Assembly (NCBI GenBank): GCA_020057985.1
Contig: JAGVEU010000458.1
Span: 1-5,197 of the forward strand
Direction: 5' to 3'
DNA length: 5,197 bases
Origin: Calditrichota bacterium
GTDB taxonomy: Bacteria > Electryoneota > RPQS01
Part shown: in pieces, positions 1-5,197 of the stretch
Position numbering within the stretch: the first letter of the stretch is position 1
Layout of the letters: every line of letters begins with the position of its first letter
Translations under genes and position numbers: made by a program
The notes under the pieces: generated by a model
The model's database searches: none
What the model was told of the DNA's origin: nothing
The model's input: the letters and a program-made list of their open reading frames with translations, nothing else

Positions 1-414
1 CCCGTAGAAAGTCAACGGCAGCAGCAGAAAAGCAAACGGTATGGCTGAACTTTCGATAACTACCCACAGCAGAATCGCCACCAGCACGGGGATTAGAAAA
101 TACAGCCACTCGCCCCCTGTTAGAAGCCCCTTGAACAGGAGCCGTGACAAGGGCGAGAATCCAATTTTTGATCCTCCAGTATCCCGTTCTGCGAATGGTG
201 GTTGTAGCGGTGAGAACTGTTCCGGAGCGCTGAGTCTGGAGCGTATGGCGCCATCGGGAATCCCCTCCGCCCAAATCCCTTCCGCTTGTGTTGCCGCTAT
301 CCGTTTGACGCAATCATCAATGAACCACGCACTGCCTGGCTTGAAGAAAACAAATGCGCAAGTAAGCAACAGCGCAGCCCATATCACACCCCACCGCATG
401 GAAAAATTCCGCAT
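1..414 (-). CDS. Partial integral membrane protein, possibly a GT-C-type glycosyltransferase (N-terminal 138 residues)
   Basis: From ATG 414 the minus strand is open for 138 codons to the left edge, so the stop lies outside. The protein begins MRNFSMRWGVIWAALL. Hydrophobic segments at about 8-25, 103-121 and 124-137 look like membrane helices. Between the first and second is a loop of about 75 residues with FIDDCVKR (31-38) and PLQPPFAERD (69-78), followed by SPLSRLLF (87-94). A first helix followed by a short acidic Asp-Asp motif in the outer loop is typical of GT-C glycosyltransferases, which use lipid-linked sugars, and of related membrane proteins of unknown role with a PPF motif in the same loop. 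I infer such a protein, but the fragment is too short to be sure. The Shine-Dalgarno is weak (GGGA, 423-420). An overlapping frame on the plus strand (41-442) is of similar length but has no hydrophobic pattern or recognisable motif. The gene follows the lipoprotein on the same strand but is separated from it by a terminator-like hairpin. Confidence 0.68.
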   Translation of the reverse strand, partial: MRNFSMRWGVIWAALLLTCAFVFFKPGSAWFIDDCVKRIAATQAEGIWAEGIPDGAIRSRLSAPEQFSPLQPPFAERDTGGSKIGFSPLSRLLFKGLLTGGEWLYFLIPVLVAILLWVVIESSAIPFAFLLLPLTFYG

Positions 415-423
415 AGATTTCCC

Positions 424-460
424 AAAAGAAGAAGGGCTGTAAGCGGAAGCTTGCAGCCCT
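424..460 (-). terminator. Intrinsic (rho-independent) terminator after the lipoprotein gene
   Basis: Read on the minus strand, AGGGCTG (460-454) pairs perfectly with CAGCCCT (439-433). Inside, after one C-A mismatch, AAGC pairs with GCTT around a TTCC loop. The stem is followed at once by TCTTCTTTT (432-424), a T-rich tract with seven T in nine bases. It begins 48 nt after the lipoprotein stop codon, which is a normal position for an operon end. The other strand has no T-tract after the stem, so it points one way only. It also ends 9 nt before the start codon of the next gene, so attenuation of that gene is possible. Confidence 0.8.
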
Positions 461-508
461 CGTGGATCATGACTACCGAGCATCATTCGCTCGATTCACG
501 GATCTGGA

Positions 509-2647
509 TTATTGGCCGCCTCCCCTGAATTCTCCGTGACGAGGCTCGTTGAATGTCACGATCTGATAGGCAAGTACCTGCGCTACCGGATTGATGCCAT
601 TCACGTCACGAGTCGTATCAATGAACGAGAAGGGGAATGTAAATAGCGACGTACGGAAAAGAACGTCCCACGTGATGCGGTATGAATTGGCGTTGAAATC
701 AAACGTCTGAATATAGCTGGTTCCCGCAAAATTCGTTGCAATTGGCTGGTCGTGGTTTTCGGAAATCGGAATATAGGTATAGTCTACCATCAGTGTATCC
801 GATTCCTCCCATGCTCCCGCGCCAGCCGGAGTGGAGACCACAATCCGCCAGCCATACCACGGCGTGCCGGGTTGTCCGCCGCGATCTACCCACATAACTT
901 CTCCGGGGACGCGCTTTGTCGCGTTGTAAACGGTGTCCACCTCGAGGATTCGCGTGTCGCCGGAGTCAGGGGCGAGATATGCTACAGACGGAGTTGAGGC
1001 GTAAATATGACAATCCACGTCATTGGCGTTGTACGAAGAATCCGCCGTGGAAGATTTGTAGTTGTAAAGCGTGTACGATGTGTAGGACGAGCTTGCGTTG
1101 TCATTGATTCGGCCAAAACGATCTATGTCGGGCAGCGCGCAGTAAGTCCTTCCCCCCCAACGCAAATTGCAAACTATGCTCGTGTCAATTTTCAACGCGG
1201 GCAAGTCTGGAATCGTGGTGGTAGCACCGACAAAATCAATATTCAGGGGCTGAGCTGCAGAGTAAGACCGGGCATAGACATCCGTCAGATTGAAATAGTT
1301 AATGAAGAACCGAAGCGGATGGTCTATGTCACCGGAGAGTTGCACTGGAGCCCCAGACATCGCATACGATCCTTGAAAGAGCCGTCGGCCGGAAATCATC
1401 AGACCGCCGCCGACATCCAGATACCTCGCGTAGACTTTCAGCTTCGCTACCACTGAGAGATAGGGAACCCAATTGTTATTGGTTGGACTGTCATCGTCAA
1501 TAACCCAGATCAATTTGTATTTTGTGATGAGTGAGTAGGGAATCCGGTTCCTACCATCCTTGTTTTCCAGATACCAGTCCACGGTTGTATCTGAAACAAA
1601 ATAGGGTGCATATTCATACGCCATGCTCATCGCTTCGGGAACCACTGCTCGATAGAAGTTCATGATATCCTGATCGCTTCTCCCCCCTTGCAAGCTATCG
1701 GCTCGATTGACAAGCGGTTTGTTCTCGTCTACGATCAGCAACTGCTTCTCGAAGTCCGGCTTGATGGCATAGAAGTCAAGCGTGGCAATATCGGTAGCCT
1801 CAGTGTATCCGTCATCGCGGACGCGAAGCGAGAAAGTGTAGTGTCCTGTTTTCAATCCGCCATAACTGCGATGGACATTGCCATAGAAGGTAAGCTGTGT
1901 CAGGGGACTCCAGTCACTCCAACGCTTCTCCTCTTTGAACACACTGTCTGTATCATAGTATGAAAAGACAACCGTATCGAGACTGTCCGTATTGACCATC
2001 AGGTAGCTGAATTCAAGGGGGATGATATTAAATTCGCGGTCATCCAGACTATCCTTGCCTTGCCACAGTATCTGAAGGCCGGGATAGTAGCTGCTTAGAG
2101 TGTCCGCCCAAAGTATGGTATCGGAAAGCGTGCGGTGAGTCACATAATCAGAAGAGTCATCAAGCGCCCACTTAAGTTTGGGAGGGTTCGGGGCGTTGTT
2201 TGTGCGGAAGAACACGCGAAAGGCGATCTCCTCCGATAAAGCGCCGAGGTTATCCACGCTGCGGACCATGAAGATGTGTTCGCTCGTGTCTCCTTCGGCT
2301 GAGAGCAGATAGATTTTCGCCTGCGTTACTGTGGTATCTGTCCAAGCGTAGTCTGGAAGGTTGCGGGCATAAGAAAGCAGGTCACCATAATGTGCGGCAT
2401 CTATCGCTGCTTGCGTCGTATCGTCGCGGATCTGAAATCCGCTCAAGAGACCGTCGTCATCCCAACCGTACCAATACACGACCGGAGCATAATTGAAGGT
2501 GTCCCCCGGCATCGGCACGTTAACCAGCACAACGTGGGGTGGTTCATTCGGCGTGAACGTACCCTTCGTTCGGTCGCAACCCCAATAGATTACAACCAGA
2601 GACAGGGCCGTCAGTATTACTAATAGAATTCTTGCTCGGTGCAGCAT
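509..2647 (-). CDS. Predicted large lipoprotein with tandem Ig/FN3-like domains and a ThuA/GATase-like Rossmann domain
   Basis: I place the start at ATG 2647 (712 residues) because GGAG (2657-2654) lies 6 nt upstream. The ATG at 2653 touches that GGAG, and the TTG at 2674 falls inside a hairpin. The N-terminus has MLHRAR, a hydrophobic core ILLVILTALSLVVI, then YWGC with Cys24 as likely lipidation site; Tyr at -3 and Trp at -2 are unusual for a lipobox. Residues about 37-148 and 156-297 look like two Ig/FN3-like domains: each has a W/Y-rich strand early (VVYWYGWDDDG; LQILWQGKDS) and a closing strand of similar style (HIFMVRSVDN; YTFSLRVRDDG). Residues about 301-426 look like a Rossmann-type fold: LLIVDE (303-308), YKLIWVIDDD (377-386) and YLDVGGGLMISGR (409-421), as in ThuA- or GATase-like domains, without a nucleophile elbow Cys. 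The remaining region is beta-rich and has a Ser/Tyr/Asn-rich patch (518-541). The family is not recognised and the function is unknown. Position after the barrel gene suggests an outer-membrane or surface partner. Confidence 0.8.
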   Translation of the reverse strand: MLHRARILLVILTALSLVVIYWGCDRTKGTFTPNEPPHVVLVNVPMPGDTFNYAPVVYWYGWDDDGLLSGFQIRDDTTQAAIDAAHYGDLLSYARNLPDYAWTDTTVTQAKIYLLSAEGDTSEHIFMVRSVDNLGALSEEIAFRVFFRTNNAPNPPKLKWALDDSSDYVTHRTLSDTILWADTLSSYYPGLQILWQGKDSLDDREFNIIPLEFSYLMVNTDSLDTVVFSYYDTDSVFKEEKRWSDWSPLTQLTFYGNVHRSYGGLKTGHYTFSLRVRDDGYTEATDIATLDFYAIKPDFEKQLLIVDENKPLVNRADSLQGGRSDQDIMNFYRAVVPEAMSMAYEYAPYFVSDTTVDWYLENKDGRNRIPYSLITKYKLIWVIDDDSPTNNNWVPYLSVVAKLKVYARYLDVGGGLMISGRRLFQGSYAMSGAPVQLSGDIDHPLRFFINYFNLTDVYARSYSAAQPLNIDFVGATTTIPDLPALKIDTSIVCNLRWGGRTYCALPDIDRFGRINDNASSSYTSYTLYNYKSSTADSSYNANDVDCHIYASTPSVAYLAPDSGDTRILEVDTVYNATKRVPGEVMWVDRGGQPGTPWYGWRIVVSTPAGAGAWEESDTLMVDYTYIPISENHDQPIATNFAGTSYIQTFDFNANSYRITWDVLFRTSLFTFPFSFIDTTRDVNGINPVAQVLAYQIVTFNEPRHGEFRGGGQ

Positions 2648-2653
2648 ATTCAT

Positions 2654-2657
2654 CTCC
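2654..2657 (-). promoter_or_regulatory. Shine-Dalgarno that decides the lipoprotein start
   Basis: On the minus strand GGAG (2657-2654) is followed by ATGAAT and then ATG 2647. The spacing of 6 nt suits the ATG at 2647, whereas the ATG at 2653 has no spacing at all. This choice removes nine residues from the longest possible frame and gives a normal short signal-peptide n-region (MLHRAR). Confidence 0.65.
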
Positions 2658-2666
2658 GTATGGAAA

Positions 2667-2683
2667 CGCGTCAATCAGACGCG
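2667..2683 (-). other. Intercistronic hairpin between barrel and lipoprotein genes
   Basis: On the minus strand CGCGTC, a TGATT loop and GACGCG form a perfect 6-bp GC-rich stem, followed by TTT only. It lies 40 nt after the barrel stop codon and 9 nt before the GGAG of the lipoprotein gene. The T-tract is too short for a good terminator. It could be a weak attenuator, a transcript-stability or processing hairpin that lowers downstream expression relative to the barrel, or chance. Confidence 0.45.
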
Positions 2684-2723
2684 GATAACCTTCAAAGCTG
2701 ATGTCAGAACAACAGGATATACT

Positions 2724-3806
2724 TTAGAATAGTCGCTTGAATTTGTAGCCGATGGAAAAACGATGCACGTTCTCCAGAAAGGTAATTCCAGTGAAGGCAT
2801 AGTCTATCATCAAACCGACCTTGTCGAACTTCAGACCTGCGCCGATGGATGCTCCGTTCTGGAAAAACTCACCGTCATGGCTGAAGAGCGGAAACTCATA
2901 GAAGGGATTCTCGGACGTGGCATCCTCACCGCGCTCGATCTTGGACCGATAATCGTTCCACGACTTGCGCGTAAATCCATTGATCTTCTTGCCAAAGCGC
3001 AGGAAAGCAGTGTTATAATATCCGTACTCGAAACCGATGTTGTAGACCTCAAGATTATCGTTCGGATGCGACCATGAGAATGCCGCGAGCAATGCATGTG
3101 CTCCCACCGAATCCGAGCCTGTCCAATAGCGGCGCATCCCCGAATTCAGGACATACCCGGACATTCCAAAAGTGAAATTCATCGGCATCGGAAATGGGCC
3201 ATCCACGAAATTCATGTCCGGGCCAAAATTCGAAGTGAGCATGGCAATCCGCAGACTGCGCCATCCCACGTTATAATAAGTGCCAATATCGGCAGACCAG
3301 CCGGTTGCGGACTTGTCGGCCAAGGTCTCATTGATGAACTTGATGGTTCCACCTGCTGAGAATTTGTCCGTCAGTTTCTGACTATACGTAAGCCCGATCG
3401 CCAGATCACCGGCGGTGAAAGTCCTTCCCGTTCCTTCGGGCTGAAGAGGAGTGGTCTCTTCCATAGCATCCGTCGTGAGATAGATAACCGAAGCCGCCCA
3501 AGCGCCATTCCATTTATCCATGGGATGAGTCATGCCCAGGTAGCCGTACTGCAAACCTGCGGCATAATCCATGTAGGCCAGAATCCCTTCAGGCTGCTCC
3601 AGCTTTGCTACAGCGCCCGGATTATGAAAGATGGCGCTGGCATCGTTGGCCACGGCCACATAGGCTTCTCCCATTCCCACCGCGCGACAACTGGGACTGA
3701 TTTTCAGGAACGTCACGCCGGCGGTTCCCACCTTCGCCTGAGCCATCACATGTTGTGGGAGCAAGGAGACTGCGGCAAGCAGCGCGACAAGTATCCATCG
3801 CTTCAT
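2724..3806 (-). CDS. PorV/PorQ-family outer-membrane beta-barrel protein
   Basis: The gene is complete (360 residues) and starts at ATG 3806, with GGAAGGA (3820-3814) placed 7 nt upstream. Residues 1-22 are a Sec signal peptide: Lys-Arg n-region, core ILVALLAAVSLL, likely cleavage after VMA before Gln23. The mature N-terminus carries the family signature: VGTAGVTFLKI (26-36), RAVGMGEAYVAVANDASAIF (41-60) and HNP (61-63), which matches the usual ARAxGMGxAfvAvaDDasa...NP pattern. Alternating amphipathic strands follow, and the protein ends HRFSIGYKFKRLF with a terminal Phe, as expected for a BAM-assembled barrel. In T9SS, PorV shuttles cargo to the attachment complex and PorQ anchors PorZ; many FCB genomes carry several paralogues of unknown partner. 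I cannot say PorV or PorQ, so no symbol is given. It sits between a sorting-tail protein and a lipoprotein, which fits a dedicated role with one or both. One oddity is a charged stretch of about 40 residues (276-316) near the C-terminus. A general barrel of the related UPF0164 family is the alternative. Confidence 0.88.
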   Translation of the reverse strand: MKRWILVALLAAVSLLPQHVMAQAKVGTAGVTFLKISPSCRAVGMGEAYVAVANDASAIFHNPGAVAKLEQPEGILAYMDYAAGLQYGYLGMTHPMDKWNGAWAASVIYLTTDAMEETTPLQPEGTGRTFTAGDLAIGLTYSQKLTDKFSAGGTIKFINETLADKSATGWSADIGTYYNVGWRSLRIAMLTSNFGPDMNFVDGPFPMPMNFTFGMSGYVLNSGMRRYWTGSDSVGAHALLAAFSWSHPNDNLEVYNIGFEYGYYNTAFLRFGKKINGFTRKSWNDYRSKIERGEDATSENPFYEFPLFSHDGEFFQNGASIGAGLKFDKVGLMIDYAFTGITFLENVHRFSIGYKFKRLF

Positions 3807-3813
3807 GGATCAA

Positions 3814-3820
3814 TCCTTCC
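3814..3820 (-). promoter_or_regulatory. Shine-Dalgarno of the PorV/PorQ-family gene
   Basis: On the minus strand GGAAGGA ends 7 nt before ATG 3806. It is the strongest ribosome binding site in the window and fixes that start. It lies in the 37-nt gap after the TAG of the upstream gene, so the barrel can be translated independently from a shared transcript. Confidence 0.75.
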
Positions 3821-3843
3821 GTCTATATAAAGCTGACAAAACA

Positions 3844-5197
3844 CTAACGAATGATTACAAATTTTCCGGTCTCGATATTGTGGCCGCCTTCGTCGGTGAG
3901 ATCTTCGACCGAGAAGAGATAAATACCTGACACCACCTGCTGCCTGTTCCGTGAGTTCAGATCCCACGCCTCAGAACTGGGACTTGCCCAGTGGCTGAGA
4001 TCACCGATGATATTGTGGGGGATGATCTGCACAAGATCACCGGCCACTGTATAGACTCGAATCAAGCACTGCTTCGGCAGATTCGTGAACTCGATACGAC
4101 GATCCTGCTGGGCATAGAACTCCGTCGTCCCGTCATTCTGATTCTCCCACTTGACTCCGCCCTGATAGCCCTTGGTGTAGTCCTCATAAGCACGGTATGG
4201 ATTGGGCACCACGCGGACGGGTTTCTTGGGAGTGCCGGCAGGAGCCAACAGCGCTGCGTTCGCCGTGGGGCGGGTGGACTGTGAGGCCAACCCTGAGCGT
4301 GGATCGCCAAAATCATAGGCCGTCACCGCATAATAGCGAGGGTAGAGACTTGGGGTCGTAAGACGAAACTCATAAGTCGAGTCATTCTTGACGATCCCTT
4401 TGTGGAAAACGCCTTCAATTGTTGTGTCTGCGAAACCGATGTTGTTTCCAATCGCCTTCAGACATCCCCAAACACCAGAGTCGGCAATCGCACCATTCGC
4501 CACATAATGACACGGAGGCATGCCCGAGGTGTCAGCGACTGGATAGGTCATGACCGAATCCTTGTCATCCATGTAGGCGAAGTCAACCCGGTCATATTCT
4601 CCCAGCAGGTTATAGTAGGCATCCTGATTGATATCCGCATAGTGAATCCGATACCCTTCGAAGTCGCGTTCGCGGGAGAAGGGATCAATGTAGTCCGGAT
4701 TCTCAGCAGATTTTTTTGACCACCGCAGAATGACCTCGGTTTCCGTCAATGCATACCCGAGACCTCCGATAAAGCACTCTCCGGACAGTGCAAACTTAAC
4801 AATTCCACCGGACATCGCCGCTGCGTTTTCTGTTTCGGGCTCACAATGCAAGAGCGCCGGAATCGGCGGAGGAGGTGGCCCGGTGAAGTCCGGCAGACCA
4901 TCCCCTTGGTCAAGACGTCCGTTGTTTGCCATCCAGCCCATGTCCCAATAACCATACCTGGCATGTGAATAGAAGAGATTGCCGGGGATGATGTTATCTT
5001 CCTTGACGATGCCCAGACTATTCAGATACGGATTGTTGCGGATCGTGTCCAGCATTCCGTTCTGCTCGCCCGTATCCGGTCCTTTGTACCATCCGGCGTG
5101 AATGGCGCTGCCTGATCCGACAAAATAGATGACCTCAATACTGTCCACACCGATGTGGAATCCGGGAGGAGTTTGCGAAAAGAGGCCATCCTCACCG
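3844..5197 (-). CDS. Secreted/surface protein with FN3-like module and T9SS-type C-terminal sorting domain (5'-truncated by window edge)
   Basis: The frame is open to the right edge. Codons 5196-5149 read GEDGLFSQTPPGFHIG without a stop, so the GTG at 5148 is an internal valine and the true start lies outside; 450 residues are visible. Fragment residues 91-113 hold a linker, RLDQGDGLPDFTG, then five prolines. Residues about 152-308 resemble a fibronectin-III-like module, with DFEGYRIHY near 178-186 and RYYAVTAYDFGDP near 287-299, phrases I know from large secreted proteins of FCB bacteria. Residues about 327-450 form an Ig-like tail that starts VRVVPNPYR, continues IRVYTVAGDLV and SGIYLFSVE, and ends GKFVIIR. 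This is the layout of T9SS sorting domains (Por_Secre_tail or FlgD-Ig-like). Such tails direct export across the outer membrane and surface attachment or release. No catalytic domain is visible in this part, so the function of the full protein is unknown. It ends in TAG, 37 nt before the barrel gene, which suggests co-transcription. The sorting-tail call is fairly secure; the exact subtype is not. Confidence 0.85.
   Translation of the reverse strand, partial: GEDGLFSQTPPGFHIGVDSIEVIYFVGSGSAIHAGWYKGPDTGEQNGMLDTIRNNPYLNSLGIVKEDNIIPGNLFYSHARYGYWDMGWMANNGRLDQGDGLPDFTGPPPPPIPALLHCEPETENAAAMSGGIVKFALSGECFIGGLGYALTETEVILRWSKKSAENPDYIDPFSRERDFEGYRIHYADINQDAYYNLLGEYDRVDFAYMDDKDSVMTYPVADTSGMPPCHYVANGAIADSGVWGCLKAIGNNIGFADTTIEGVFHKGIVKNDSTYEFRLTTPSLYPRYYAVTAYDFGDPRSGLASQSTRPTANAALLAPAGTPKKPVRVVPNPYRAYEDYTKGYQGGVKWENQNDGTTEFYAQQDRRIEFTNLPKQCLIRVYTVAGDLVQIIPHNIIGDLSHWASPSSEAWDLNSRNRQQVVSGIYLFSVEDLTDEGGHNIETGKFVIIR

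Noticed and set aside
41..442. Plus-strand open frame of 133 codons.
   Set aside because: It is antisense to the open membrane-protein frame, has no hydrophobic pattern or known motif, and opposes the direction of every other gene. It also runs through the terminator stem.
415..486. In-frame ATG codons at 486 and 483 as an earlier start for the left-edge membrane protein.
   Set aside because: This would add a hydrophilic extension encoded by the terminator hairpin, with only a weak GAG upstream. The start at 414 gives a normal membrane-protein N-terminus.
1007..1456. Plus-strand open frame of 149 codons inside the lipoprotein gene.
   Set aside because: It is fully antisense to a well-supported 712-residue protein, and its translation shows no recognisable domain. 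It is most likely a shadow frame.
2645..2674. TTG at 2674 or ATG at 2653 as the lipoprotein start.
   Set aside because: The TTG lies in a hairpin and lacks a spaced ribosome binding site. The ATG at 2653 directly abuts GGAG, while ATG 2647 has ideal spacing.
3820..3844. TTGTCA and TATATA in the gap before the barrel gene as an internal promoter.
   Set aside because: The two hexamers are only about 5 nt apart, far from the roughly 17 nt needed, and FCB bacteria often use other promoter consensus sequences.
5146..5148. GTG as the start of the sorting-tail protein.
   Set aside because: The frame continues open to the window edge with plausible protein sequence, there is no ribosome binding site before the GTG, and such proteins are usually much longer with a signal peptide.
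1..5197. CRISPR arrays, tRNA or rRNA genes, insertion sequences, toxin-antitoxin or phage genes.
   Set aside because: I saw no regularly spaced repeats, cloverleaf patterns, transposase motifs or terminal inverted repeats on either strand.

Overview
The window reads as chromosomal DNA from a Gram-negative bacterium of the FCB (Fibrobacteres-Chlorobi-Bacteroidetes) superphylum, probably an uncultivated lineage of the Zixibacteria/KSB1/Marinimicrobia kind. The reasons are a protein with a type IX secretion (T9SS)-like C-terminal sorting domain, a PorV/PorQ-type outer-membrane barrel, a large lipoprotein with Ig-like domains, and a phrase (RLDQGDGLPDFTG followed by five prolines) that I associate with such genomes. 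Base composition is moderate (about half GC by eye). The lineage is inferred from protein style, not from a marker gene.

All four genes lie on the minus strand, so transcription runs from right to left. (1) 5197-3844: the C-terminal 450 residues of a large secreted protein whose start lies beyond the right edge. It has a fibronectin-III-like module and a C-terminal Ig-like sorting domain ending in GKFVIIR. (2) 3806-2724: a complete 360-residue PorV/PorQ-family barrel, 37 nt downstream. (3) 2647-509: a complete 712-residue predicted lipoprotein with two Ig/FN3-like domains and a Rossmann-like (ThuA/glutamine-amidotransferase-like) domain. (4) 414-1: the first 138 residues of a membrane protein that resembles the N-terminus of a GT-C-type glycosyltransferase and runs off the left edge.

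Genes 1-3 look like one operon: short gaps, clear ribosome binding sites, and a good intrinsic terminator (460-424) after gene 3. By analogy with T9SS, the barrel could help deliver or anchor the sorted protein at the outer membrane, with the lipoprotein as a surface-associated partner. This is inference from gene order and family. The terminator ends only 9 nt before the gene 4 start codon, so it may be an operon boundary, an attenuator or a translation-control hairpin.

There is no CRISPR array, tRNA, rRNA, insertion sequence or defence system that I can see. The most interesting content is the compact cargo-barrel-lipoprotein unit and the uncharacterised lipoprotein.
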